Assembly: GCF_016342785.1 (NCBI RefSeq)
Contig: NZ_JAEINH010000003.1
Span: 62,001 to 126,000 of the forward strand
Direction: 5' to 3'
DNA: 64,000 nt
Origin: Sanguibacter suaedae
Lineage (GTDB): Bacteria; Actinomycetota; Actinomycetes; Actinomycetales; Cellulomonadaceae
The position numbers and the translations under genes are program-made. Under the pieces are notes generated by a model. The model was not told where the DNA came from. It saw only the letters and a list, made by a program, of their open reading frames with translations, and did no database searches. Positions 18,243 to 27,424 of the stretch are shown in pieces; the first letter of the stretch is position 1, and every line of letters starts with the position of its first letter.

Positions 18243-18287
18243 ACGGTGTTCATCAGGCGCCGGGGCCGGTGTCCCGCGGGCGTGGCG

Positions 18288-18653
18288 TCAGCTGAAGGAG
18301 CCGCCGCAGGCGCAGCCCTCCCCGGCGTTCGGGTTGTCGATGGTGAAGCCCTGCTTCTCGATCGTGTCCGCGAAGTCGATCGTCGCGCCCTCGAGGTAGG
18401 GCACGCTCATCTTGTCGACGACGACCTCGACACCGTCGTAGTCGCGCAGCGCGTCGCCGTCGAGCACCCGCTCGTCGAAGTACAGCTGGTAGATCAGGCC
18501 GGAGCAGCCGCCGGGCTGGACCGCGACACGCAGGCGGAGGTCGTCGCGCCCCTCCTGATCGAGGAGCGTCCTGATCTTCTGTCCCGCGACGTCGGTCAGC
18601 AGGACCCCGTGCGTCGCGGTCTCGGTGGTCGCGGTCTCGGTGGTCTCGCTCAT
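18288..18653 (-). CDS. A-type iron-sulfur carrier (HesB/ErpA family)
   Basis: A 121-residue Fe-S cluster carrier or insertion protein. The three cluster-binding cysteines are C50 (PGGCSG), C114 and C116 (GEGCACGGSF). The N-terminus has a low-complexity Thr/Glu stretch (TETATTETATHG). ATG 18653 follows GGGAGAG and is preferred over an in-frame ATG six codons upstream. It is convergent with the TusA-like gene, making this a small sulfur/Fe-S neighbourhood next to the respiratory genes, whose Rieske centre needs such carriers. Confidence 0.92.
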   Translation of the reverse strand: MSETTETATTETATHGVLLTDVAGQKIRTLLDQEGRDDLRLRVAVQPGGCSGLIYQLYFDERVLDGDALRDYDGVEVVVDKMSVPYLEGATIDFADTIEKQGFTIDNPNAGEGCACGGSFS

Positions 18654-18776
18654 GGTCTCTCCCACTGTCAAGAAGTCGTGTGACGGACGGTCGGGCGGCG
18701 GGCACCCTGCGGAGCGTCCTCCAGGACCCTCCGCACACGTACCAACCGTGCGGGACCATCCCTTGTTCCCACCACC

Positions 18777-19931
18777 CTAAGCCCTCGTCCGGCGCGTCTC
18801 GCCGCTCCTGTCCGGAGCCACCTCGAGGGCCCCGTGCACCCGAGCGGGTGACCAGGTGCGGGACATCCGGTCCGCCGCTCGTCCCAGCTCCGGTGCGCCG
18901 ACGGCACCACGGCCTCCGGGCTCGACGACGTACACCGCGGAGAGTCCCTCCGCCGCGCTCTCGCGACGTCCCATCGCGGCAGAGGTGACGAGCGCGACGC
19001 AGGGAAGCCCCCAGGCGGCGGCCGCCCGCGACGCCGAGACGGCGACCGACCCGCCGAACGTCCCACCGTCGAGGGCGCCGGTCCCGGTGAGGACGAGGTC
19101 CGCTCGCTCGGCGCGCGCGACCAGTCCGAGCGCCTCCGCGAAGACCGGCGCCGCCGGGAGGATCCGCGCGCCCAGGGCGGCGAGGGCGAAGGCCGTCCCA
19201 CCTCCCGCGCCCGAGCCCGCGAGACCGGCCAACGGTCGGGGACGCGTTCCCGCTCGCCCCGCCTGCGCGAGGGTGAGACGTGGACCCGCCCCCGCGTCGA
19301 CGGCCGCCTGAACGACGTGCGCGAAGCCACCGAGGGCGCGTTCGAGGGCGTGGGCGGCCTCGTCCGTCACGAGCCCGGCACGGGCGCTCGTCGCCGACGC
19401 GCCGTGGAGCCCGAGCAGGGGGACGTCGGACCCGGTGGCGACGACGAGGTCGACCGGGTCGAAGAGCCCGCGGGCGGTTCCGAGGCCGGCGAGGTCCCGC
19501 TCGCCGAGGGAGTCGAGAGCGGCGTCCGGGTGCAGGCCCCGAGGGACGGCCCCGAGCGCGGCGAGGAGGCCCGCGCCGCCGTCGGGCACCTCGATGTCGG
19601 GTCCCAGCCCGACGACGATTCGACCCGCGCGCGCGGCGAGCGCTACCGAGAGCCGGCCCGCGAGGACCTCTCCCCAGGACCCCGGGGGCACGCGCCCCGA
19701 CACATAGGCGACCTTCGATGCCCCGTGCCCGACGACGAGGACCTCGCCCTCGGGGACGTCGGCCCCAAGGGCGGCAGCCAGGGTCGGGACGAGACCCTCC
19801 CCGCCGTCGGGCAGCCCGATCGCCTCGACGGTGTCGTGAGGCGCGCCGACCATCCACCCGTCGGCGAGGGCGCGGGCGGCGTCGAGAGCCGTCAGTGCGC
19901 CGAAGGCGTCGGCGGCGACGAGCACGTGCAT
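18777..19931 (-). CDS. Glycerate kinase family protein
   Basis: A 384-residue protein of the GarK/GlxK glycerate-kinase family, which phosphorylates glycerate with ATP. Family landmarks are LPDGGEGL near residue 50, DGGAGLLAALGAVPRG in the middle, GGGTAFALAALGA and ADLVLTGTGALD near the C-terminus. The usual N-terminal SFKGTL segment is diverged (ADAFGALTA) and the internal Gly-Thr loops are shortened, so substrate identity is less certain than fold. The only support for the start ATG 19931 is homology. It diverges from nadA. Confidence 0.75.
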   Translation of the reverse strand: MHVLVAADAFGALTALDAARALADGWMVGAPHDTVEAIGLPDGGEGLVPTLAAALGADVPEGEVLVVGHGASKVAYVSGRVPPGSWGEVLAGRLSVALAARAGRIVVGLGPDIEVPDGGAGLLAALGAVPRGLHPDAALDSLGERDLAGLGTARGLFDPVDLVVATGSDVPLLGLHGASATSARAGLVTDEAAHALERALGGFAHVVQAAVDAGAGPRLTLAQAGRAGTRPRPLAGLAGSGAGGGTAFALAALGARILPAAPVFAEALGLVARAERADLVLTGTGALDGGTFGGSVAVSASRAAAAWGLPCVALVTSAAMGRRESAAEGLSAVYVVEPGGRGAVGAPELGRAADRMSRTWSPARVHGALEVAPDRSGETRRTRA

Positions 19932-20006
19932 ACCGCCATCCTGCCCCACGACCAAGGGTCCGACGACCCCGCCGAGCGCCTGGGCCGCTGTGAGACGATG
20001 TGCCCC

Positions 20007-21209
20007 GTGAGCACCCTGCTGAACTCGTCCTTCACAGAACCGGCGGCCTCCCCCGCGCTCCTCCTCCTCGGGCAGGGGCGCGACCTCGCGTCCGAGCGCG
20101 GCGTCGAGTGCGTCGGAGAGCTCCCCCACGCGAGCGACCCCGACCTCGTCGAGCGCGCCAGGGCGGCTCGCGCCGCCCTCGGCGACCGCGCCTTCGTCCT
20201 CGGACACCACTACCAGCGCGACGAGGTCATCGACCTCGCCGACGTCACGGGCGACTCCTTCAAGCTCGCACGCGAGGCCGCCGCACGACCGGACGCGGAG
20301 TTCATCATCTTCTGCGGCGTGCACTTCATGGCCGAGAGCGCGGACATCCTCACCTCGGACACGCAGCAGGTGGTCCTCCCCGACCTCGCGGCCGGGTGCT
20401 CCATGGCCGACATGGCCGCCATCAACCAGGTCGAGGAGTGCTGGGACGTCCTGGAGGACGCGGGCATCGCCGACGTCACGCTCCCGGTGACGTACATGAA
20501 CTCCACCGCAGCCATCAAGGCGTTCACGGGACGGCACGGCGGGACGGTGTGCACGTCGTCGAACGCCGAGGTCGCGCTCCGCTGGGCCTTCGACCAGGTG
20601 GGTGGGCTGGAGGGCACCGGGAAGGTGCTCTTCATGCCGGACCAGCACCTCGGGCGCAACACGGCGGTCCTCAAGCTGGGGCTGGACCTCGCGGACTGCG
20701 TCGTCTTCGACCCGCGCAAGCCCAACGGCGGCCTCACGGACGCCGAGCTGCGCGACGCTCGGATGATCCTCTGGCGCGGACACTGCTCGGTGCACGGCCG
20801 CTTCTCCGCACGGAACGTCTCCGACGTCCGGGCCGCCGTCCCCGACGTCACCGTCCTCGTGCACCCCGAGTGCACGCACGAGGTCGTCACGGGAGCGGAC
20901 CTCGTCGGCTCCACGGAGTTCATCATCTCCACGCTCGACGCGGCGGCACCCGGGTCCTCGTGGGCCATCGGGACCGAGCTCAACCTGGTCCGGCGGGTCG
21001 CCGCCGCCCACCCCGACAAGAACGTCCACTACCTCGACTCGACGGTCTGCTTCTGCTCGACCATGAACCGCATCGACCTCCCCCACCTGGTGTGGACCAT
21101 GGAGTCGCTCGTCGCGGGTCGAGTCGTGAACAGGATCGTCGTCGACGCGGACGACGCCCACTGGGCGAGGGTGGCTCTCGACCAGATGCTTGCGCTCCCG
21201 GGCCTCTGA
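20007..21209 (+). CDS. nadA: Quinolinate synthase A
   Basis: A 400-residue [4Fe-4S] enzyme that condenses iminoaspartate with dihydroxyacetone phosphate to form quinolinate for NAD synthesis. Conserved cysteines for the cluster include C103 (FCGVHFM), C131 (AAGCSMADM) and those in HPECTHEV and VCFCSTMNR; the substrate-binding HHYQRDEV and STAAIKA blocks are present. GTG 20007 is the preferred start; ATG 19998 in frame is an alternative. Partners nadB and nadC are not next to it here. nadE, the last step of NAD synthesis, lies at 50 kb. Confidence 0.95.
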   Translation: MSTLLNSSFTEPAASPALLLLGQGRDLASERGVECVGELPHASDPDLVERARAARAALGDRAFVLGHHYQRDEVIDLADVTGDSFKLAREAAARPDAEFIIFCGVHFMAESADILTSDTQQVVLPDLAAGCSMADMAAINQVEECWDVLEDAGIADVTLPVTYMNSTAAIKAFTGRHGGTVCTSSNAEVALRWAFDQVGGLEGTGKVLFMPDQHLGRNTAVLKLGLDLADCVVFDPRKPNGGLTDAELRDARMILWRGHCSVHGRFSARNVSDVRAAVPDVTVLVHPECTHEVVTGADLVGSTEFIISTLDAAAPGSSWAIGTELNLVRRVAAAHPDKNVHYLDSTVCFCSTMNRIDLPHLVWTMESLVAGRVVNRIVVDADDAHWARVALDQMLALPGL

Positions 21210-21269
21210 GCGTTTAGTGGGACCTCAGGGGCCGCCCTCCGGGAGGCCGCGCGCGACCTGAGGAGTCCG

Positions 21270-21869
21270 ATGAGCACCGGTGGACAGCTGAGGATCGGCC
21301 TGTACGTGTTCGACGACGCGGAGGAGCTCGACGTCGTCGGCCCGTACGCCGTGCTGGTGCGCTGGGCGGGGCGCAGCGCGCTCCACCCGCAGGTGATGAC
21401 CTTCTCCGACGACGGCGCGGGCGTCAGGCTCTCCCACGGCTTGCGGTTGGTCCCGGACTGCTCGTGGGAGGACGTGGAGCCCCTCCACGTCCTCGTGCAC
21501 CCGGGTGGGCCCGGGGCGACGCGCCTCATGGCCGACTCCGACCACCTCGCCCGGGTGCGGGACGCCCGTGCGCGGGTGCCGCTCCTCGTCTCCGTCTGCA
21601 CAGGGTCGCTCGTGCTCGCCGCCGCGGGGCTCCTCGCGGGGAGGGCCGTCGCGGCCCACCGGGACCACGTCGACCTCCTGTCCCGTGCGGAGCCGGGGGC
21701 TCTGGTCGACGGCGAGGCGCGCTACGTGGACGACGGCGACCTCGTCACGACCTCGGGGACGTCCGCCGGTGTCGACGCGGCGCTGCACCTCGTGTCGCGC
21801 TTCGAGGGCGAGGACCTGGCGAGGGACCTGGGACACGAGCTGCAGCACGACCCGTGGCCGCCCGCCTGA
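21270..21869 (+). CDS. DJ-1/PfpI-family glutamine-amidotransferase-like protein
   Basis: A 199-residue single-domain member of the DJ-1/PfpI superfamily, resembling the N-terminal domain of GATase-1-like AraC regulators but without the DNA-binding part. The nucleophile elbow is SVCTGSLVLAAAGLL with C110; the family Glu is in AEELDVVGPY near residue 19. It may be an isonitrile hydratase-like or stress-related enzyme; no substrate can be named. It follows nadA by 60 nt in the same direction, with GAGGAG before ATG 21270. Confidence 0.8.
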   Translation: MSTGGQLRIGLYVFDDAEELDVVGPYAVLVRWAGRSALHPQVMTFSDDGAGVRLSHGLRLVPDCSWEDVEPLHVLVHPGGPGATRLMADSDHLARVRDARARVPLLVSVCTGSLVLAAAGLLAGRAVAAHRDHVDLLSRAEPGALVDGEARYVDDGDLVTTSGTSAGVDAALHLVSRFEGEDLARDLGHELQHDPWPPA

Positions 21870-21975
21870 CCCAGGAGCGACTGACCGGTCGCTCCCGCCC
21901 GCCCACCGATCGACGTGACGAGATACCCGGTACCCCAGGTCCCGCACACCGGCGGCCCCGTAGTACGTTGAGCCG

Positions 21976-22500
21976 GTGACCCGCCAGATCTCCCTCGCCC
22001 TCGCCACCTACCTGCCCCGCAAGGCCGTCCCCGGACAGACGATCGTCGATCCCTCGATCACGCGGACCCGGGTGCGCCCGGGCGACCTCGACATCTACCT
22101 GCACGTGAACAACGCGGTCTACCTCAACATGATGGACACCGCGCGCAGCAACCTGCTCGCGGACTGCGGCGGCATGAAGACGCTCAACGCGAAGGGCTGG
22201 TACCCGGTGGTCGCCGCGTCCACCGTGAAGTACAAGCGGTCGCTGGTGCTCTGGGACCCTGTCGTCGTCACCACGCGCGTCCTGGGCTGGGACCCGAGGA
22301 TCGCCTACCTCGAGCAGACGATCACCGTGCGCGGCGAGCTTTCCGCACGCGGCATCGTCGCGGGTCGGTTCCTCGGCAAGGGCGGCGTGCGGGTCCCCGC
22401 TCCCGACGTCGTCGAGCTGCTCGGCGGTCCGGGGACGAGCCCCGAGCTGCCCGACGACGTCATGACCTGGGCGAGGGCGGTCGACGTCGCCCACAGGTGA
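21976..22500 (+). CDS. Acyl-CoA thioesterase (4HBT hot-dog fold)
   Basis: A 174-residue single hot-dog-fold thioesterase of the YbgC/FadM/THEM6 type. The active-site segment is GDLDIYLHVNNAVYLN, with the catalytic Asp and HxNN motif. The rest (AASTVKYKRSLVLWDPVVV) fits the central helix and strand order. It probably hydrolyses acyl-CoA or a related thioester. GTG 21976 has TACGTT at 21964-21969, 6 nt upstream, so it is probably leaderless. It is convergent with the M20 peptidase. Confidence 0.85.
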   Translation: MTRQISLALATYLPRKAVPGQTIVDPSITRTRVRPGDLDIYLHVNNAVYLNMMDTARSNLLADCGGMKTLNAKGWYPVVAASTVKYKRSLVLWDPVVVTTRVLGWDPRIAYLEQTITVRGELSARGIVAGRFLGKGGVRVPAPDVVELLGGPGTSPELPDDVMTWARAVDVAHR

Positions 22501-22525
22501 CGACGACCTCGACGCGCCTGCGGCG

Positions 22526-23869
22526 CTAGCGCCGAGCCAGGCGTGCGAGGAGCAGGCTCTCCGCGAGGACGACCTTCTCGAGCTCCGCGAGGTGCACCGA
22601 CTCGTCGGCGCCGTGCGCACGAGAGTCCGGGTCCTCGACGCCGGTGACGAGGATCGACGCGTCCGGGTAGACCTCGAGGAGGTCGGCGATGAACGGGATG
22701 GAGCCCCCGATGCCGATGTCGACAGGCGGCGTGCCCCACGCCTCCTCGAACGACTCGCGGGCCGCCCGCATCGCGGCCGAGTCCGACGGCGCGAGGAACG
22801 GACGACCGAGCTCCCCGTCGCGGACGACCACCTGCGCCCCGAACGGTGCGTGCGCCTCGAGGTGCGCACGCAAGGCAGCCATCGCCTCCGTCGGGTCCTG
22901 CCCTGCAGCGATGCGCAGCGAGAGCTTCGCGGTGACGCGTGGCGTGATCGTGTTCGACGAGAGCGCGACGCTCGGTGCGTCGAAGCCGATGACGGACAGG
23001 GCGGGGCGTGTCCACATGCGTGCCGAGATCGGCCCCGTGCCGGCGAGACGGGTCCCCTCGAGCATCCCGGAGTCCGTGCGGAAGTCGGCCTCGTCGTAGT
23101 CGACGGCAGGGTCGGGTGCGTGGGCGAGGCCCTCGACCGCGACGTCGCCGTTCTCGTCGTGCAGGGTCGCGACGAGCCGGGACATGAGCGTCACCGCGTC
23201 GAGCACGGGCCCGCCGAACATCCCGGAGTGCACGGCGTGGGACAGGACGCTCAGCTCCACGTCGCAGTCCACGAGACCACGCAGCGACGTCGTGAGGCCA
23301 GGGACGCCGACCTTCCAGTTCGACGAGTCCGCGACGACGATGACGTCGGCGCGCAGAAGCTCCTCGTGCTCTGCGAGGAACGCCCCGAAGGACGGTGAAC
23401 CGATCTCCTCCTCCCCCTCGACGAAGACCGTGACACCGACCGCGAGGTCCTCACCCAGGGCACGCAGCGCGCCGACGTGGGCGACGATCCCCGCCTTGTC
23501 GTCGGCCGCGCCGCGCCCGTAGAGGCGCCCGTCACGCTCCACCGGCTCGAACGGGTCGGAGGTCCAGGCGGACGCGTCGCCCGGGGGCTGGACGTCGTGG
23601 TGGGCGTAGAGGAGGACTGTCGGGGCGCCCTCCGGTGCAGGACGTCTGGCGATCACCGCAGGCCTGCTGCCGCCCGCGGTGAGGATCCGGACGTCGTCGA
23701 GACCTGCGCCCCGCAGGAGCTCGGCGACCGCGTCGGCGCTGGCCGACACGTGCGCCTGGTCGAACGCCGGCGCGGACACGCTCGGGATGCGCACGAGGCT
23801 CTCGAGGTCGGCCCGCAGCGCAGGGAAGAGGTCATGGACACGGGCACGGAGATCGGCAGTATCGCTCAC
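22526..23869 (-). CDS. M20-family dipeptidase
   Basis: A 447-residue zinc-dependent cytosolic peptidase of family M20 (PepV/CNDP-like). The metal site is readable: YAHHDVQP (first His, with the catalytic Asp two residues on), YGRGAADDK (bridging Asp), VEGEEEIGSPS (general-base Glu and metal Glu), a later Asp near VVADSSNW and the final His in SRAHGADESVHL. A dimerisation lid domain sits in the middle. GTG 23869 has TACGGT 6 nt upstream on the minus strand, matching the leaderless pattern, and shares a short divergent promoter region with the DUF3043 gene. Confidence 0.9.
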   Translation of the reverse strand: MSDTADLRARVHDLFPALRADLESLVRIPSVSAPAFDQAHVSASADAVAELLRGAGLDDVRILTAGGSRPAVIARRPAPEGAPTVLLYAHHDVQPPGDASAWTSDPFEPVERDGRLYGRGAADDKAGIVAHVGALRALGEDLAVGVTVFVEGEEEIGSPSFGAFLAEHEELLRADVIVVADSSNWKVGVPGLTTSLRGLVDCDVELSVLSHAVHSGMFGGPVLDAVTLMSRLVATLHDENGDVAVEGLAHAPDPAVDYDEADFRTDSGMLEGTRLAGTGPISARMWTRPALSVIGFDAPSVALSSNTITPRVTAKLSLRIAAGQDPTEAMAALRAHLEAHAPFGAQVVVRDGELGRPFLAPSDSAAMRAARESFEEAWGTPPVDIGIGGSIPFIADLLEVYPDASILVTGVEDPDSRAHGADESVHLAELEKVVLAESLLLARLARR

Positions 23870-23922
23870 CCGAGCACCGTATCGCGCTCGGGGGTCGTCA
23901 CAGGGTCGACTAGGATCGTCGC

Positions 23923-24546
23923 GTGTTCTCCCGCCGCAGCTCCTCGTCCGACGACCCGTCCACGACCCCGAAGGCCGTGACCCCCTCGACCACGGGCGAC
24001 GACCTCGCACCGGTCGAGCGCGCCGCGGGCAAGGGGCACCCCACGCCCAAGCGCAAGGAGGCGCAGGCCGCCAACAAGCGTCCCCTCGTCCCGGACGACC
24101 GCCGCGCCGCCGCGAAGGCGGCCCGGGCCAAGGCCCGCGCGGAGCGCGAGCGCGAGTACCAGGCCATGCAGACCGGGGACGAGAAGAACCTCCCCTACCG
24201 CGACCGCGGCCCCGTGCGGCGTTACGTGCGCAACTACGTCGACGCCCGGTGGAACGTCGGCGAGTTCTTCCTCTTCCTCGCGCTCGGCTTCCTCGTCGTC
24301 ACGCTCTTCGCCGGTCAGGCGCCGGTCCTCGCGCTCGTCGCGCTCGTCGCCCTCTACGTCGTGGTGCTCGTCGCCATCGTCGACGCGTTCGTCCTGTGGC
24401 GACTGCTCAAGAAGCGCCTCGTCGCCAAGTTCGGCGAGGACGCCCTCGGCCGTGGGCTCGCGATGTACGCCGTGATGCGCGCCTTCCAGATCCGTCGAGC
24501 ACGGCTGCCCAAGCCCCAGGTGAAGCACGGCGAGTACCCGGTCTGA
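23923..24546 (+). CDS. DUF3043 membrane protein
   Basis: A 207-residue actinobacterial protein with a basic, Ala-rich cytoplasmic N-terminal half containing GKGHPTPKRKEAQAANKRPL and a long Ala/Lys/Arg/Glu helix (likely coiled coil, ~65-90). Two membrane helices at ~113-130 and 132-152 and a short cytoplasmic tail follow. The Lys-Arg-rich motif is the DUF3043 hallmark. No function is established. GTG 23923 has TAGGAT at 23911-23916, 6 nt upstream, with no Shine-Dalgarno. Confidence 0.85.
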   Translation: MFSRRSSSSDDPSTTPKAVTPSTTGDDLAPVERAAGKGHPTPKRKEAQAANKRPLVPDDRRAAAKAARAKARAEREREYQAMQTGDEKNLPYRDRGPVRRYVRNYVDARWNVGEFFLFLALGFLVVTLFAGQAPVLALVALVALYVVVLVAIVDAFVLWRLLKKRLVAKFGEDALGRGLAMYAVMRAFQIRRARLPKPQVKHGEYPV

Positions 24547-24602
24547 GGGTCGGCACGCACGCTCGCCCGGTGAGACCCGCACGACGTGGCTAGGGTCTGA
24601 TC

Positions 24603-25616
24603 ATGGTCAACTATCGCTACCTCGGCAGCTCCGGGCTGAAGATCTCGGAGATCACCTACGGCAACTGGCTCACCCACGGGTCCCAGGTGGAGAACGACAC
24701 CGCGACGGCGTGCGTGCACGCCGCGCTCGACGCCGGGATCTCGACGTTCGACACGGCGGACGTCTACGCGAACACCGTCGCCGAGCAGGTCCTCGGGGAC
24801 GCGCTCAAGGGTCAGCGGCGCGCGTCGCTCGAGATCCTCACCAAGGTCTACTGGCCGACCGGCCCCAAGGGCCCCAACGACTCGGGACTGTCACGCAAGC
24901 ACATCCGGGAGTCCATCGACGGCTCGCTCCAGCGGCTGGGCACCGACTACGTCGATCTCTACCAGGCGCACCGGTACGACACCGAGACGCCGCTCGAGGA
25001 GACGATGCAGGCGTTCGCCGACGTCGTGCGGCAGGGCAAGGCCCTGTACATCGGCGTGAGCGAGTGGACCGCCGACCAGATCCGGGCCGGCCGCGCGCTG
25101 GCCGACGACCTCGGCTTCCAGCTCGTCTCGTCCCAGCCCCAGTACTCCATGCTCTGGCGTGTCATCGAGGGCGAGGTCGTCCCGGCCTCGACGGAGGTCG
25201 GGGTCTCGCAGATCGTCTGGTCGCCCGTCGCCCAGGGGGTGCTCAGCGGGAAGTACGCGCCCGGCGCCGAGCTGCCTGCCGGGTCCAGGGCCACGGACGA
25301 CAAGGGGGGCGCGACCTTCATCAAGCGGTTCCTGCGGGACGACGTCCTCGAGCGCGTCCAGGGCCTGCGGCCCGTCGCGGAGGAGCTCGGGCTGACGATG
25401 CCGCAGCTCGCGGTCGCCTGGGTGCTGCAGAATCCCAACGTCGCCTCGGCGATCATCGGGGCGTCCCGCCCGGAGCAGGTCGAGGAGAACGTCAAGGCGT
25501 CGGGCGTGACGATCCCCGCCGAGCTCATGACGCGCATCGACGACGTCCTGGGTGACGTCGTCGAGAGGGACCCGGCCCGCACGGCGGAAGGTGCGCCTGC
25601 GTCCCGCCCCTCCTGA
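24603..25616 (+). CDS. Aldo/keto reductase
   Basis: A 337-residue NADPH-dependent (beta/alpha)8 oxidoreductase resembling the K+-channel beta-subunit branch of the aldo/keto reductases. The catalytic tetrad is visible: D50, Y55 (FDTADVY), K81 (LTKVYW) and H123 (YQAHRYD); the cofactor-binding end IIGASRPEQVEENVKA is present. Substrate unknown. ATG 24603 is 6 nt after TAGGGT at 24591-24596, predicting a leaderless mRNA. A very strong terminator follows at 25627. Confidence 0.92.
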   Translation: MVNYRYLGSSGLKISEITYGNWLTHGSQVENDTATACVHAALDAGISTFDTADVYANTVAEQVLGDALKGQRRASLEILTKVYWPTGPKGPNDSGLSRKHIRESIDGSLQRLGTDYVDLYQAHRYDTETPLEETMQAFADVVRQGKALYIGVSEWTADQIRAGRALADDLGFQLVSSQPQYSMLWRVIEGEVVPASTEVGVSQIVWSPVAQGVLSGKYAPGAELPAGSRATDDKGGATFIKRFLRDDVLERVQGLRPVAEELGLTMPQLAVAWVLQNPNVASAIIGASRPEQVEENVKASGVTIPAELMTRIDDVLGDVVERDPARTAEGAPASRPS

Positions 25617-25626
25617 CGTGTGCCGC

Positions 25627-25664
25627 AGGCCCCGCCTCCCACCCTCTGGTGGGAGGCGGGGCCT
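25627..25664. terminator. Bidirectional terminator
   Basis: A perfect 17-bp stem, AGGCCCCGCCTCCCACC at 25627-25643 and its complement at 25648-25664, with a CTCT loop, lies exactly between the convergent aldo/keto reductase and the small gene ending at 25675. It can serve both. Confidence 0.85.
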
Positions 25665-25674
25665 CTCCGTCGGA

Positions 25675-25902
25675 TCAGCGAGGAGGCGGAGCCACCTCGG
25701 TCGAGAGCACGACGCCCGCGGCGGCCTGCGTCCCGTCGTTGTAGAGCTCTGCGACGGAGGCGCCCTGGCGCGCGAGGTCGCGCCACGACTCGCCGAGCCA
25801 CTGCTCGGCGTCGAACCGGTTGGTGAACACCGGGCACCGCGGCTCGGTCATCTCGTCGCCCTGGGCGTCACGCAGGTGCCACACCCACCGCGGCGGGATC
25901 AT
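25675..25902 (-). CDS. Small conserved protein downstream of pyrD
   Basis: A 75-residue protein with no recognised catalytic motif. It contains FTNRFDAEQWLGESWRDLA, an arrangement common in small actinobacterial proteins that resembles a SPOR-like helix-strand unit. The ATG overlaps the pyrD stop by 4 nt (ATGA), which supports it as a real, co-translated last gene of the pyrD operon. Confidence 0.7.
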   Translation of the reverse strand: MIPPRWVWHLRDAQGDEMTEPRCPVFTNRFDAEQWLGESWRDLARQGASVAELYNDGTQAAAGVVLSTEVAPPPR

Positions 25903-26927
25903 CGCAGGAGCCCGCGGTTGACGCGCCGGGCCCAGAAGGGGCCCTCGTAGACGAATCCCGTGTACCCCTGGGTGAGGTCGGCACCGGCGTCGAGGTAGGC
26001 ACGCGCGTCCTCGGCGGTGCGGATCCCGCCCGTCCCGATGATCACGGGCCCGTCGCCCAGCCGTGCGCGGAGCCTGCGGACGACGTCGACGCCGCGACCG
26101 AGCAGCGGCGCACCCGAGAGGCCACCCTCCCCGAGGTCGTGGTCGATCGTCGTGTTCACGGCCACCATCCCGTCGAGACCGAGCTCGAGGACGAGGTCGG
26201 CGACCGCGTCGACGTCCGGGTCCGCGAGGTCCGGTGCGATCTTCACCAGGAGCGGGACGCGCGGCCGCCCTGCCGACTCGGTAGCCCGGTCGGCCGCCTC
26301 CCGCACGGCCACGAGGATGGGTCGGAGCGCGTCGACCGACTGGAGGTCACGCAGCCCGGGCGTGTTCGGGGAGGAGACGTTGACCACGAGATAGTCGGCG
26401 AGCGGTGCGAGCAGGCTCGCGCTCGTGGCGTAGTCGCCGGCGGCCTCGGCCGCCGGGGTGACCTTGCTCTTGCCGATGTTGGCTCCGACGAAGACGGCCC
26501 GCCCCGACCTGGTGGAACGCAGGGCTCGCAGCCGCTCGGCCGCGGCGGCGGCCCCCTCGTTGTTGAAGCCCATGCGGTTGCGGACGCCACCCAGCTCGAT
26601 CTCACGCCACATCCGGGGGCGTTCGTTCCCCGGCTGGGCGAGCGCGGTCACCGTGCCGATCTCCACGAAGCCGAACCCGAGCATCGTCAGCCCGCGCACG
26701 GCCTCGGCGTTCTTGTCGAAACCACCCGCGACCCCGAAGGGCGCGGGGACGCGCCGACCGAAGGCACGGACGCCCGACCCCACGAGGTAGGGCGCGAGAG
26801 CCCCCTGGACGACACCGCGGAGCACAGGGACACGCCCCGCGAGCGCGATGAGCCGGAAGGCGAGGGTGTGGGCCCGTTCCGGGTCCATCCTCTGGAAGAC
26901 GGTGCGGAAGATCGCGCGGTAGATCAT
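25899..26927 (-). CDS. pyrD: Dihydroorotate dehydrogenase (quinone), class 2
   Basis: A 342-residue FMN enzyme that oxidises dihydroorotate to orotate and passes electrons to menaquinone, linking pyrimidine synthesis to the respiratory chain. The N-terminal ~45 residues form the membrane-associating helices specific to class 2. The active-site base Ser lies in VVNVSSPNTPGLRDLQS, and FMN contacts in MGFNNEGA, VKIAPDL and GTGGI. It overlaps the membrane-protein gene upstream (ATGA) and the small gene downstream, so it sits in a four-gene coupled operon (27786 to 25675). Confidence 0.95.
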   Translation of the reverse strand: MIYRAIFRTVFQRMDPERAHTLAFRLIALAGRVPVLRGVVQGALAPYLVGSGVRAFGRRVPAPFGVAGGFDKNAEAVRGLTMLGFGFVEIGTVTALAQPGNERPRMWREIELGGVRNRMGFNNEGAAAAAERLRALRSTRSGRAVFVGANIGKSKVTPAAEAAGDYATSASLLAPLADYLVVNVSSPNTPGLRDLQSVDALRPILVAVREAADRATESAGRPRVPLLVKIAPDLADPDVDAVADLVLELGLDGMVAVNTTIDHDLGEGGLSGAPLLGRGVDVVRRLRARLGDGPVIIGTGGIRTAEDARAYLDAGADLTQGYTGFVYEGPFWARRVNRGLLR

Positions 26928-27424
26928 CGGTCCGGTGCATCCTTCGGGTCGGGGTCCGTGGGGTCGGTGGGGTCGGTGGCCGGTCCCACGGTCGTGCTGC
27001 TCGCGGCTCCGCGACGTGTTCGAGCGAGCCAGACGAGCCCGACGACGGGGAGGACGAGGGGGACGTACCCGTAGCCCTGACCGAACGACGACCACACCGT
27101 CGCCTCCGGGAAGGCGTCCGCGTCGACGATCGTCGCGACGCCCACGGCGAGGACACCGCCGAGCTCGACGGCGCAGGCGACCCAGGCGACCCTCCGCGCG
27201 CCGGGCGTGCCGCGACCGAGTGCGAGGGTCGCGACGACGTAGACGACTCCCGCGCCGAGGGACAGGCCGTAGGCGAGGGGCGCGCTGGCACCGTCGGTGG
27301 CGAGCTGGTAGGCGCCCCGCACGGTCGCCGCGACCGCCAGGATGCCGTACACGAGGACGAGCAGGCGCCCGAAGCCCGCGCTCGTGGAGGACGGTGACGA
27401 CGGTGCGGTGGGGGTGCGCTGCAT
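26924..27424 (-). CDS. Four-helix membrane protein, unknown function
   Basis: A 166-residue protein with four predicted membrane helices (about residues 19-40, 48-66, 76-98 and 112-132) and a C-terminal hydrophilic tail that contains TDPTDPTDPDPKD, a short Thr-Asp-Pro repeat. No family motif recognised. The stop overlaps the pyrD ATG by 4 nt, and its own ATG overlaps the upstream stop by 1 nt, so it is part of the pyrD operon. Confidence 0.75.
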   Translation of the reverse strand: MQRTPTAPSSPSSTSAGFGRLLVLVYGILAVAATVRGAYQLATDGASAPLAYGLSLGAGVVYVVATLALGRGTPGARRVAWVACAVELGGVLAVGVATIVDADAFPEATVWSSFGQGYGYVPLVLPVVGLVWLARTRRGAASSTTVGPATDPTDPTDPDPKDAPDR